From: Medicago truncatula
Lineage: Eukaryota > Streptophyta > Magnoliopsida > Fabales > Fabaceae
Assembly: GCF_003473485.1 (NCBI RefSeq)
Contig: NC_053049.1
Span: forward strand, 10,788,001 to 10,852,000
Direction of reading: 5' to 3'
Length of the DNA: 64,000 nt
Shown here piece after piece: positions 33,989 to 46,025 of this stretch. Both the position numbers and the translations under genes were made by a program. The notes under the pieces were generated by a model. The model was not told the DNA's origin, did not search any database, and worked only from the letters and a program-made list of their open reading frames with translations. Numbering within the stretch: the first letter of the stretch is position 1; each line of letters begins with the position of its first letter.

Positions 33989-34000
33989 TATATATATAAA
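33989..34000 (+). promoter_or_regulatory. TATA box of the GH5 gene
   Basis: CTATATATATAAAC, about 60 bases before the start codon, at the position expected for a plant TATA box with a short leader. Confidence 0.6.
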
Positions 34001-34057
34001 CACTCTCCAAACTTCCTTAAACAAAATTAATAATTCTCTTCCACTCAAAATCCAAAA

Positions 34058-36606
34058 ATGTCCTTTGAATCCTTATTTCTTCTTCTCCTTGTTTTCATCT
34101 CTTCATTACAATTATCATCACACCATGCAAATGCATATCCTTTATCAACACATTCAAGATGGATCATAGATGATACAACAGGTGAACGTGTGAAACTTGT
34201 TTGTGGAAATTGGGCTGGTCACCTTCAACCAATGATCCCTGAAGGTCTTGATAGAAGACCTTTAAAGGAACTTGTTGGTGAGCTTGTGAAAAACAATTTC
34301 AATTGTGTTAGATTAACATATGCTATTTATATGTGGACAAGATATCAAAATGGCATTGTGAATGATACTTTTAATGATTTGGATGTGCCTGAGATTGTTG
34401 AAGGTATTGCTAACAATAATCCTTCTGTTTTGAAAATGACTCATATTGAGGCTTTTGATGCTGTTGTTAAAGAACTTGGTGATCAGAATGTTAGGGTTTT
34501 GCTTGATAATCATGTTAGTGAGCCTAAGTGGTGTTGTCATGATGATGATGAGAATGGTTTCTTTCATGATAGACATTTTGATCCTCAGGAATGGATTCAT
34601 GGACTTACTTTGGCAGCTAAACACTTTGAAGGACATCATCCTGTATGTATTACTAACTACTTAATCCTTTTTTATTTGTATCTTATTTTCACTTGATTAA
34701 TTATTTAGGGTTTAGGCTTTGGAGATTATATTATTAGCCCTTTTTTTATTATATCTATATATATGCCCTTTTTTGTCGAAAAATAGTTGTTAATTGATAA
34801 CTAATATTTTTAGAAGGGGTAAAAAGCCATTTTGATCTTTAGATATGTGAAGCTTGTCACAATAATCATAAAATGTTTCAAAATTACAAAGTATACCTAA
34901 ACGTGTCTTTTGCTAGTCGTTTTTGTCCTCGAATGTTTCTTTGGTTAGTTTGTTTAGTCTGTAAATGTTTTTCGTTAGTCAATTCGGTCTGTAAATTTAC
35001 TAACAGAACATAACTTTGATTGGTTTTTATTCACTAACAGGTTGTGGCAATGAGTTTGAGGAATGAATTACACGGTCCACGCCAAAATCTAAAAGATTGG
35101 TACAAGTACATGAGCCAAGGAGCATTTGCAATCCATAAATCAAATCCAAATGTGCTTGTTCTTATCTCAGGTTTAAACTATGACACTGAGTTGCAGTTTT
35201 TAAGGAACAAACCAATGGACATAGACTTGGGGAAAAAAATGGTGTTTGAGACACATTTGTATTCATGGTCTGGAATTGGAACACTCAAATTGAAAGAGAT
35301 TTGGTCAAAGCAACCGTTGAACAGAATTTGTGCCGAGAGCATCATCGGTTTAGACCAAAGAGCTGGATTTCTTACCATGGGTCAGAAGGCAGTTCCTTTG
35401 ATCTTTACTGAGTTTGGATTTGATCAAACTGGTTCCACAGTTGAAGATAATAGGTTCTTGACATGTCTTCAAACATATCTTGTTGGAAGAGACTTGGATT
35501 GGGGTTTGTGGGCTTTTCATGGTGGTTATTATGTTAGAGAAGATAAAGTTCAACTTGATGAGACATTTGGTGTTGTAGATGCTACTTGGCATAAGCTTAG
35601 ATACCCTAATTTTACTGACAAGTTTCAACTTTTGCAAAGAAAGAATCAAGGTGAGCATTCATACTATTCATAATACATGATTAATTTATCCACACTTTCT
35701 ATGCGGCAGCGGCTCTATCTATCTTTTATATAGGAAAATAAATCCTTCATACTCACCGGCTTCCACCCACCTCTGCTGAGCATAGGTCCCATCCAGGGTT
35801 TTAAATAGAGTCTGCGATAAGGGTTGCAATTACGTCACCATCTTTGATATTGCGAAGAATCGCAGTCAAATGTGGCCGATGATTCCTTAATCGCAGTTGT
35901 GCTGCAGTTTAAGAAATATCGAAAACCATTTTATTGCATTTGTGACTTAGATCACAGCCGCAGACCTTTATTTGAAACCCTGGTCCCATCTGCTAGGTTG
36001 AATTATTATAGAAGCAATTTTGCAGTGTTGTCAATCGCGGAATACAATAAATAGCGATTTGTTCAAATTCCGTTATGCTAAAGTGTTATAGCTGCTGTAT
36101 AACAACATCTTGTACCAAAAATAGCATACTGCGGAACAATACTGATATTCATTTTAATTGAATTTTCTGTGTTTCTTAATGCAGATCCTACTTCCAAACG
36201 CTCCAAAGCATACATCATGTACCACCCTCTTACTGGTAAATGCGTACAAGTGAATGAAAACAATAAGCTTGAAATTGGTAGCTGTGAGAATCAAAAGAGG
36301 TGGACTTATAAGGGTTCTCAAATCTTTTTGAAAGAGAGTCAAAAGTGCTTAACTGCTTCCGGTGAAGGGCTTCCAGTTTCCGTTTCTGATGATTGCGAAA
36401 GCAAGAATAGTTCATGGAAAACTGCATCACCTTCTAAACTTCATTTGGCTACTGTTAATCAAGATGGCAAACAACAACTTTGCTTGCAAAAGGATACTAA
36501 TTCATCTGCTGTTGTGACTTCAAAATGTATCTGCATACATGATGATTCTCTTTGTCTTGATGATCCTCAGAGCCAATGGTTTCAACTTGTTGCCACCAAT
36601 GTTTAG
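34058..36606 (+). CDS. Secreted GH5 glycosidase with C-terminal trefoil-like domain
   Basis: Three exons, 34058-34642, 35041-35650 and 36185-36606, join to about 538 residues. Residues 1-26 are a clear signal peptide (LFLLLLVFISSLQLSSHHANA), so the protein is likely secreted. The catalytic (beta/alpha)8 domain runs to about residue 390. It has RWIIDDTTGERVKLVCGNWAG near the start, VLLDNHVSEPKWCC at about 148-161, RNELHG with the likely acid/base Glu204, and IFTEFGFD with the likely nucleophile Glu319. The last about 130 residues (YHPLTGKCVQVNENN, CLTASGEGLPVS, QWFQL) look like a ricin-B-type beta-trefoil, a carbohydrate-binding module in plant GH5 proteins of this group. The substrate is unknown; beta-linked wall glycans are usual for GH5. 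Intron 2 holds a hAT MITE. Confidence 0.93.
35793..35981. mobile_element. hAT-type MITE in GH5 intron 2
   Basis: An 8-bp duplication GGTCCCAT at 35785-35792 and 35982-35989 bounds a 189-bp unit starting CCAGGGTTTTAAAT and ending ATTTGAAACCCT. The interior has CGCAG/CTGCG words. The unit is non-coding and lies fully within the intron. Confidence 0.85.
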
Positions 36607-37297
36607 TTTGAGTTATTATGTTTAGGGCTTTGATCTATTAATTACTTTAGGTTTCTAAGTTAACTAGGTAGGTAATAAATGAATGTTATTCCGAATTAGT
36701 TTATCTTAGGTTCTTTTTTTATTGAATTGCTCTATCATTATAGAGCTCTTAATGTTATGTTTAGGTTTTAAGAAATGCAATCAAATAAAAATATCAAGAC
36801 ATTTCTGTCATTCTCCCTATCCATGGAAATCAAATGAAAATTCAAAAATCAACAGCTTGACTATGGGGGTGGCTGTCTGTCCTAATCAGAAAATATCACT
36901 TTTGACTAATCACTTTACTTTTGTCATTTTTAAGGAATTGTTCTAGCTAAGTTTCACCAATGTCTAATGGGGTTGGTTAACTAATCAATATTCTATATGA
37001 AAATTATTTCAGTCAATAATCAAAATAACACCGACATCTCATATATTGGTGTCTGACATGTGTCAGTGTCTGACACTATCACGACCATCTCTAAAAGGAT
37101 CGACGTGTCATTCTCAATATTGTATCCGGTGTATGTATCCGTGTTTTATAGCTCTCAATCATTTTAACTTAAACAAGTCCATATATTTATTTATTTATGT
37201 ACGTAACTCTTTAGTGTCACAATAGAATTTTGCTTCTTCTACTCACTCTTCTGGTTACCTCTTCTAGCTCCAGAAACCACTACAAACAGAAAGAAAA
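36607..37297. other. Intergenic between GH5 and dioxygenase genes
   Basis: The first about 150 bases are the GH5 3' region. About 37025-37145 is a block of GTGTCTGACA / GACGTGTC words also seen in the first intron of the next gene. TATTTATTTATTTATG at about 37186-37200 could be the TATA region of the dioxygenase gene. Confidence 0.5.
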
Positions 37298-39735
37298 ATG
37301 GGAACCACTGATACAACCAAGCCTAACCTTGATTCTTTATTGAATGAACGCAAAGCATTTGATGAAACAAAAGCTGGTGTAAAAGGACTTGTTGATGGAG
37401 GACTTAACAAGATCCCTACCTTATTCCATCATCAACCTGATAAATATGAGTTAGCCTACAACACAAGCCATGTTATTCCTATCATAGATCTTGCAGATAT
37501 TGATAACAAAGATCCAAGTATTCACCAAAAAATTGTTGACAAAGTGAAGGAAGCATGTGAAACATGGGGGTTTTTTCAAGTTGTTAATCATGGAATCCCT
37601 TTGAGTGTTCTTGAGGAGTTGAAAGATGGTGTTAAGAGGTTTTATGAGCAGGATACAGAAGTCAAAAAAGATTTGTATACAAGAGATAGACATAAATCCT
37701 TTATTTACAATAGTAACTTTGATATTTATAGCTCACCAGCACTTAATTGGAGGGATACTTTTACATGTTACTTGGCTCCTGATACTCCCAAACCAGAAGA
37801 TATTCCTGTAGTATGCAGGTATATGTATGCATCTGTAAAAAAATTATGTGCTCTATCAATTTTTGTTATTATTGTTAGTTTCACCAACACTTTAAATTGT
37901 AGCATGTACAATGTCTAGCATGTGTCATATCGGACACCAACACGACACCATGGTTTCCTTCAATTATACCATATTTTTAATTTACCAACCGTGTCCACGT
38001 GTCAATACTAGTGTCGTCTCTGGTGTCTTTGTATGAGTTGGTGCTTCACAAGGTTTAAGTTAGTACTCAGATTTGGTTTTTTATTTTAACAAATTGAAGA
38101 AACAACGGCTTAATTTCAGTAGATCGTGGCAGCCCGGTGGCAAGGTCACTCTGTCACTTACAATATGTGTCGCGTATTGAAGTTGTTCTCAAACTTAGTC
38201 TTTTGCTTGTTAAATTCTCTCTCTCTTATCTCGTCTTATATATAAAAGAAATTGCTGTCTTTATCGGTGAAATTACTTTCATATCCTTATTTTTAGATGT
38301 ATTAATTGATGAAGTGGCTTTGATTTCCTTTTCATGTTTACTAGAAATTTATCTTTCAACATGAGAGTTCTATTTAATCTAACTGATAGAAATTCTAAAA
38401 GGTCTAAAATTGAATTTGATCCTCAAATTTTATTTTCTAACTGGCTACATATTTTGCAGAGATATATTGCTAGAATATGGAAAACACATGAGAAACCTAG
38501 GGACTTTATTGTTTGAACTATGCTCAGAAGCTTTAGGTCTGAATCCAAACCATCTAAAAGATATTGATTGTGCTGAAGGATTACTTGCTCTCGGTCATTA
38601 TTATCCTCCTTGTCCTGAACCAGAATTGACTGTGGGAACAACCAAGCATTCTGATAATGATTTCCTCACTGTGCTTCTCCAAGACCATATTGGTGGCCTC
38701 CAAGTTCTTTATCAGGATAAATGGATTGATATTACACCTGTTCCTGGGGCTCTCATAGTTAATGTTGGAGATCTTTTGCAGGCAAGTTTTCTGCATTCTT
38801 ATGTGCATATTTCCATAAACTCTTAGTAATGTACTTGAACTATTTAAACTTAGTATTATTCTGTTAGTCATTGATGCAAAATTATGGCATATTTATATAC
38901 GATGATATGAAGAGATAGAATGAAAATTGTGTCCCTGAGATTTTGAAGAATTGATTAAATGAGAGCAAACTACTCTTTTTTGGCATTTAGGTTTTCAATC
39001 ATAGTTAACTGTCTAATGGACAATGATTAAATAACCAAACTGCTGAGGTAGGGAGCTCTCATCGAGCATAACAGAATGACTCAGTTTATCGTGGCTCGTT
39101 CAAAATTACTAAAATAGGACACACCGTGCAAACCTAAATGTCTAATCAAATTCATCATTGTGCTGTTTCGGTTCTTCTAATTGATCAGTTATTTGCATTT
39201 TCGACTTGACTTCAAGCATCTAGCATGCCCTATCTTTCATCTTATTTAAGGTGTTATGTTATATATTTTGTGCCCTCTAATGTTGCTTACATCGCAAGTA
39301 ATTTGACTTTCAACATAAACTTGATCCTTCAAACAGATAGGACTAATGCCTTTTTTTTTTTCTCTTGTTAGAATGATATAATTCACCTAATGCGATAATC
39401 GTTTATTTTTATTTGTTGTTGTGTGAAGAACCAATGATAGATAAAAACATATAGCTGATTTTGTTTGCTTGTTTGAAGTGTAGCTTATAACAAATGACAA
39501 ATTCAAGAGTGTGGAGCACAGAGTTCTTGCAAATAATGTTGGTCCAAGAATATCTGTTGCATGTTTTTTCTGCACCGGTCATAGGTCATCCTCAAAGCTC
39601 TATGGACCTATAAAGGAACTATTATCAGAAGACAATCCTCCCATATACAGAGAAACCTCAGTTGCTGACTATGTAGCCTATTTTGAAGCAAAAGGACTAG
39701 ATGGTACTTCTGCTCTTACACATTACAAGATTTGA
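37298..39735 (+). CDS. 2-oxoglutarate/Fe(II) dioxygenase, ACC-oxidase-homolog group
   Basis: Three exons, 37298-37818, 38460-38781 and 39484-39735, give about 364 residues, normal for the family. The N-terminal half has [20 protein letters not shown] and [10 protein letters not shown], then [12 protein letters not shown] at about 91-102. The C-terminal double-stranded beta-helix carries iron ligands His237 and Asp239 (KHSDNDFLT), His293 (SVEHRV) and the 2-oxoglutarate-binding Arg303-Ser305 (PRISVACFF). The family oxidises small molecules such as hormones, glucosinolates and alkaloids; the substrate of this copy is unknown, and it is not an ethylene-forming ACC oxidase proper (the KAFDETK...GL extension marks the homolog branch). 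Intron 2 uses a GC donor (CAG|GCAAGT at 38782). Confidence 0.93.
37905..38040. repeat. GTGTCGGACACC-type repeat in dioxygenase intron 1
   Basis: A cluster of words such as CATGTGTCATATCGGACACC, GACACC, CGTGTCCACGTGTC and GTGTCGTC, related to the block at 37025-37145 just before the gene. Probably pieces of one dispersed repeat inserted twice. Confidence 0.5.
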
Positions 39736-40934
39736 ACTAAGCAATGTGGAAGAAAAAATATTAGCTCATACAAATAACTGAATGGGGTGATGCTTGTGTA
39801 GTTATATGAACCTTAAATATGATGGTTATGCTGTGGATAATTACAAAGTATATGTGTTTACCTAGTGAAAACAAATGTCATTTTTTTTTTGTCTTAATCC
39901 TCCGATTTAAAGAGACGGGGCCTTGATAAAACAGATATCGACCAGGAAATTATTAGTCTTTGCCGGAACGACAAAGGCCATTTGCTTATGTTGCATCATT
40001 GTTTTCTTGGTAAACTTGCTTAATGTAAGACTTGCTCGCCACCACGTAGGGCAGTAGGAAAAAGGCATACCTTGTTAATTCAACAACTTTCTACTATGAA
40101 ATCTAATTACTAGTATATAATTTACCATATACTGAAAAGGGATTATTCTGAAATGTAGTACGAAATTTAAGAAGTGCAATGTTAATCTTTGTTATGGTAG
40201 AAGATTATTATTGCATATACAGCTTGTGATTTAATCGTAGAAGATTATATTTGATTGTTCAGTTACTATATTTCATTACTGCAAAATCTGGATCAACCAT
40301 TAAAATTGCTTAGGTAGCTTGTGATCCAATCGTAGAAGATTATTTTTTTCTTCCTACGTGTGTTTCCTAAGGTGATGATGAAAAAAATATGTTGGCCTAG
40401 ACTATTGCATTATAGATTTGGCTAATACACAATTTTTTTTAATGAATCATCAATTTCGTCCTTGAATTTGTAAAGACCCATCAAACCGTCCTTTAATTTA
40501 TCGAAATATTTAATTAGTTCTTAAATTTGTCAAAAGTCAATCAATTTAGTCTCTGCGTCAAGTTGAGGTGTTATCAGTGCTGACATGGGCTGTTAACTTC
40601 TCACATGGCTTGCCGTGTCATATACCACACAAGTAGAGACTAATTTGGCTGAAAGTGACAATTTTCAAGGACGAAATTGATTGAATTGCAGAAAATCCTT
40701 GGTATGTTCATGGCCATTATACAACGGCTCTTTCTTCCCCAAATCTATAAAATTGGAGCCCTAATTTTACAATCTGTAATCCGCACTCCAAAATCCCCAA
40801 AATTTCTTTAATTAATTAATGACAACGTTTTTCCTCAATTCTAAAAACTTCAAACCCTATTTTTTTTTATTAAATCCAAAATCCTAAAAATTTCTTCAAG
40901 CAAAATTGTTCAGAACGAATCTGAAGAATTATGA

Positions 40935-41159
40935 TACTTTCAAAACAATGGAATTGGTAATGGTAATGGAAGAAATGCAAGATTGATGGAGAAGGTTCAG
41001 TCCATGGTTAAGGTTAAGGAAAGTGGCAATGAAGAGGTTTGGAAGGCAAGGTTGATGGACAAAGTTGACTGTGAACTTAGGTTGATTAAGTATTTGATAG
41101 TCATAATTTGCTTGTTTGAGCTTTTTAACATACTATTGTATTGTATTAGAAGTGTGTAA
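40935..41159 (+). pseudogene. Short unrecognised frame ending in a hydrophobic tail
   Basis: Open from 40935 (no ATG before 40986), with ARLMEKVQSMVKVKESGNEE, WKARLMDKVDCELRLIKY and a final hydrophobic segment LIVIICLFELFNILLYC that could span a membrane. A basic coiled-coil-like stretch plus a C-terminal membrane anchor is seen in small plant GRF-zinc-finger proteins, but no zinc finger is present here. It is probably the last exon of a lost gene. Confidence 0.35.
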
Positions 41160-41664
41160 TGTGCTAATGAAAAGAGGTTGAAGATGAATGAATGTAACAT
41201 TTCTGTCGTAATATTACCATCAAATTAGTCGTTGAATTATTTGACTAATTATTAAATCAATCCCTACATTATATGAAAATATCATCAAATAAGTCCTTGA
41301 ATTATATAAACAAATGTCAATTTGATCCTTGATATGAATATATATTCAGAACAAAGTAAAAAGTGAGACGTAATTTGATCCTTGAAAATATCATCAAATA
41401 AGTCATAATTCAGTCATTGCATTACAAGTGCACAAATATTACATAGACAAAAAGCAACCTAACTAAGAGCCATTAACAAGTCATAAGTCGAAGGAGGTTC
41501 TTAAATATTAAATAGTCAAAAAGAAACCCAACTAGGGGCATAATTTAAACAAGTTTAATATTACATTTTCAAAAGCATAATTTAAACTAATATGTTGAGA
41601 TAAACTCCATGAATTGAGTTGCTGCATTTTTCTAAGTTTGTTGGGTTGTTGAAGTTTTATTTGC

Positions 41665-41820
41665 TTAAGTAGCTGGTTCTGGTTCGTAAGGTTGTGTTTC
41701 TTGAGTCACATTTTCTTCTTCGGTAGCAACAACATTATCTTCTTCATTTCCTTGAGTAGCACCAACATTTTCCTCATCAGTTCCTTGAGTAACACCAACA
41801 TTGTCCTCTTGAGAATTAAT
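41665..41820 (-). pseudogene. Acidic repetitive C-terminal exon fragment
   Basis: After an apparent acceptor (TATCAG at 41821-41826) the minus strand is open for about 51 codons: INSQEDNVGVTQGTDEENVG, then ATQGNEEDNVVATEEE, and the end TQETQPYEPEPAT with a stop. The (E/D)(E/D)NVGxTQG unit is repeated with drift. Such acidic tails occur at the end of some plant transposase and nuclear proteins, but no family is recognised and no upstream exon was found. Confidence 0.35.
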
Positions 41821-42959
41821 CTGATAATATTGCTATAACATATATGATAAGAATATGTTAATTATAAGAAATCAATTAACATAGGCCGTGACTCTCCAAC
41901 TCCTCGTCAATAGTGGAGTTGATGAGGTTCCCGTCAGTAGTGGACAGTCATTTTTCCAATGCAAGTCCAGCACGACGACAAAAGGAGTCCGATGGAGTTG
42001 TGCAGATAAAAAACAATATAAACTCAAATGGGTTGAGTTATGGTGATCATAGTTTCATATGCTCATGTGCGTTAAGCTTAGGATAAGTGTTTATTGAGAT
42101 TGCTTACGGTCTAGGATAGGTTCCCAATCTCGTTTATTTTTATTTCATATGCGACAAAATGGTCATGTGGGAGAACCAAATAACTAGTGTACATCACAGC
42201 CCAATATTCAATTACAACGACAAAATGGAGGACGAAATTGGTCCTTGCAAATTCAAGAAGTAATTTGATGATTCACTCTTAGTTTTTTTTCTTCATAAAT
42301 ATGACGGTTTGCAAATCAAATAACTTCACTTCTCCACAATGAAAGAAAATTCTAAGAGACTAAAACAAAAATTTGATACATTTATAATAAGCAAAAACAT
42401 ATATAACCTTAAAATTATATGACTAATTATCAATTTTATTACTCCAAGCTCATATCAATCCGTTATTGTTGGTAGAATCTTGTATCAATCCCTTGTTGTC
42501 TTGCGCAAAGCTCCGTCAAAAAAGAAACAACACAAAGTATTCTTATTCAACCAACCATGTGCTACAATTCAACTTACATCTATGTAGGCAAGTTAAGTGA
42601 AATTTTCCAATTAAGTATTTGGACATTACTTTACTCTCGAATCTTAACAAGTTGTGACATTACAATATGCACTTGAATTGATCGAGACATCTTTTAGATA
42701 CTTACATTCAAGTTAACAAAAAAATGTGTCAACCAATTCAAGACAAATTGGATACCACAACTTCACTACCAATTGCTTACAAATTTCTCAATTACTTGTG
42801 AATCCATCCATGTCTAGAAATCGCTAAAGCCAATCGCATAGGAATTTCAATAACGTGATTGCCAAACCTGCATTTGGCAGGGTAGCTCTCACACAATATA
42901 CGGTATACTCTCACATTTTAGCATTTAAAAATAATCTATACTGTATACGACAATCATAT

Positions 42960-43760
42960 TGACAAAAACAGGCAATACTAGATATTAAGAGAATTATGTG
43001 GGATATAGCCGAGGGTTCAAGATGCACCAAAACAAAACAAATTTGGACATCCTACGATTCGGCAATTAAATATGCGAAGGATTATTAAATTAATGGTTAG
43101 AGTGGCCTCAATAATAAGAGTAATTTGCCTCCCTGCTGGGATCTTCGCATTTACAATAACAACAAAATCTTCACTTTCTAATAATAATATGCGAAATCGA
43201 AATCAAAAATTGAACCAAGAAAAATGAAAAACTTGGTCAGTAATAAGATCTAGATCTCAATTCAATATCCGAAGGCAAACTTGAATAAACAACGCATTGA
43301 TTTATGGCGTCTCCTCCATAGGAACCTTCGATTCATATTTCAAAAAGTACTATGAAATTATTAATAAAAATAAAATAAAAAATTGTGTGAATAGGATGAT
43401 GCTCAGGGAATACGAACCAAAACAAAGGGATCATGTTGCAGAATAATCAACAATCACTAAATTTCCTTTTGTTTGTTTCTCTTCATCGCATGAATGTTAT
43501 AATACTACTGCGCAGAGATATCACAGAAATTAAATCCTTTTAATTAAATTAATTTCTTTGATAGCTCACGGCATCAGTAAGTGTAACATAAGAAAATCAA
43601 CAGCATACTCTTTTGAATTGAATAAACGAAAGAAAAACAACGAATTGAAAAATGAAATCTGTGTGTGCTGTGAACGAAGATTGTGTACGTCTGTAACCCT
43701 AGTAGCAATAGAGCCTGCAACATTGCTGCGGCTGCAAGCTAGTTTATATAGTGCATTTTG
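42960..43760 (-). ncRNA. Possible minus-strand non-coding transcript (snoRNA-type promoter)
   Basis: On the minus strand there is a TATA box TATATAAA (43743-43750), a site II-like TGGGCC word (43832-43837) upstream, and a telo-box-like CTAGGGTT (43695-43702) just downstream. This combination is known from plant ribosomal-protein and snoRNA genes. No long coding frame follows. Within the downstream DNA, 43398-43492 reads GCGATGAAG...CTGAGCATC, with a short ATGC/GCAT terminal stem, like a box C/D snoRNA with a weak C box. ATGCGAAG (43150) and CTTCGCAT (43074) can form a 70-nt hairpin. No target match was verified. A 5' exon of a lost protein gene is the alternative. Confidence 0.3.
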
Positions 43761-44169
43761 GGTCTCGGACTCTAATGCTAAACCTAAGGGCCTGATGTTT
43801 GTTTGTGGATGGGTCTAACAACCCACCTAAAGGCCCAATTGTTTGCTTGATGATTTCTCTTATTTAATGACCATACTTTACTTACCAACCATATTGTCGA
43901 ACTCTGGATTATTAAGACCCCTTTTTCATAATAACCACAGAGTTAATACAAAAAAAATAAAAATAAATTATTTTCCTATATCTCAGCAAACTCAAATGTT
44001 AATTTGTAAAAACACATTTTACTTCTAGATTACACATGATGCAATGTCTTTTTTATCATGTGAGAGAATGTTCTCTTAAAAAATAACAAGTGTAATTCCG
44101 ATTTTATAAGCACGCTAAAACGTTAAATCTTCCTAAAATGCTAAAAAAAATAACAAGTGTAATCCCGAT

Positions 44170-44450
44170 TTTATCTCCATGGGCCAATACCCCTCATGGA
44201 AGCCCTCAAAAGCTCTAGAAAACTTCCTACATGCCCTCGTAGAAAAATCTTTTCTTCTAGTGGTATATACTGGATAATGCCTTTTAAATCTTCCCAAAAA
44301 TTTACTTTGAGGTGTTCTTCTAACCCTATTTGAGGTGCGTAAACACCAATAACATTAAATGTGTCTTGTTCCACTACCAATTTTAAGGTTATTATTCGAT
44401 CTCCTATCCTTTTTACATCAACGATATTTTTCTTTTACTCCTTGCCAACA
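44170..44450 (-). pseudogene. LINE endonuclease fragment
   Basis: The minus strand reads VDVKRIGDRIITLKLVVEQD, then FNVIGVYAPQIGLEEHLKVN, FWEDLKGIIQYIPLEEKIFL and HVGSFLELL. This is the apurinic-endonuclease domain of plant L1-type LINE elements (the SAYAPQ and G-DFN-HVG motifs), with the GDFNGH motif shortened to RGH. No reverse transcriptase follows, so it is a dead 280-bp fragment. Confidence 0.8.
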
Positions 44451-45952
44451 ATAATATCTACCATATTTCTCAATCAAACTTTGATGGTTTACCAAAGCTT
44501 AAATTATGAACTATCTGATTCTTTTGCCTTTTCACTCTTTCACTTATTTTCTTGTAGGCAGATAAAATTAATCTTACTCCTAGTCATAATATAAATTGTT
44601 TTCATAGACTTTCCTGTAAGAGTGTTGATATTTCATCTTCCAAATTGAATCCTACTCTCATTGAATGAGACGATTCACTGGTCAATGAAAATTTGACAAA
44701 ATCAATTAACTCTTATTTTTACCCGTTTTTAACAGCTTCATTTATTCATTTCTCAAAAACTACAAAAGTGATATCACTATATTTTTTTCAAAACATGAAA
44801 TTTTTACACTTTCTTCTCCCATCTCCTCCGTCTCTTCGAAAACTCTTAAATATTGTTTGAGATTTAAGATTTAATTAAGAGTTATTTAGATTTGATGAAT
44901 CTTTGTATTTTATGTGATTTTCTCATGGTTTCAATTTTGGTAATATTGGTTAACTAAAGTAAAATTATTGAGGTCTTTTCACCTCAATTGGGAGTTAAAG
45001 TTTCTTGCATTCAAATGGTTCATTTTGGAATTGACATATTGTCAATGATCAAAAGAAGGTCAAAGATGGGTGACTCATAAAACTAAAGGAGGATCAAAGG
45101 CTTAAGGATTAATTGACTGGTATCATTGCTTAGACAAGTGTAATTAAGATGAAAATCTGAAGGATAATTCTCCAAAGTCAAGAATTATGGTCAATCATCC
45201 AAATATTGAAGTTTTAGGGTGAATCTTTAAGTCCCAAGTAAAAATATATGTGGTCAACATCATATCAAATACTTGTGATTCACTGTGGAAGAAAACTCCA
45301 TTGACTTTGTCATTGAGAGTGGACTAAGCCACTAACAAGGACAATGTGAGTGAACCATCGTAAATCTCAATGTTCTTTCTCTATATCCCTTAACTTTTTA
45401 ATTTCCATACTTCATTGATTCGATTTAGACTATGAAAACTGTTTTTTTCTTCCAAAAACATAATTTGTTATAGAATTGTTATAACTCAATTGAATGTCGA
45501 ATCTTAGTGAAGAGTCAATTTTTATCAAAAGGGCTTCTAAGATTCAATTTCACAATTGAACGTCGAAACACTCTAGGAACTCATACCCATATATAAAGAG
45601 GATAAATAATTTTTTGGTGAGTTTTTCACTTCTAATTTTATCACTCATTAAACCTATTATATTTACAATTTTACTTCTTTTACATTTTTTTTTTAAAGTT
45701 TGATATCCGACTCAATGATAGACTAATCCGACTAGTTTATTATTAAATTATCAATCAAGAAAAATGTTAAGCCCTATTATAATGGGAACAACACGACCAC
45801 ACTAGAAACTTAAATATTAATTAACTAAAATAATTAAATCTCATTAAAATAGGAGCAACTTCACCACATTAAGATCAATATTTGACAATATTAAAATAAC
45901 TTATTATAATTTTATTTGTCCAAAAAATATTTAATTACAATAGATGCCAAAA

Positions 45953-46025
<73 letters not shown>

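Larger units (their letters stand above)
32427..33989. other. Intergenic and GH5 upstream region
   Basis: Holds a second type of SINE (listed), a (TA)n(TG)n microsatellite at 33140-33208, and a short duplicated sentence about GATAAGGGTGACAACAA at 33470 and 33536. Frames here are simple-repeat artefacts or low complexity. Confidence 0.6.
39736..44150. other. Repeat-rich intergenic region
   Basis: Contains an element-like block with paired CTTGAATTTGT / GTCAATCAATTT words (about 40440-40690), a related block at 41240-41400, two possible short coding remnants (listed) and the promoter-like block at 43.7 kb. The rest is AT-rich with no visible gene. Confidence 0.5.

Noticed and set aside
44361-44594. 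Plus-strand 77-codon frame
   Set aside because: It overlaps the opposite strand of the LINE endonuclease remnant and has no domain.
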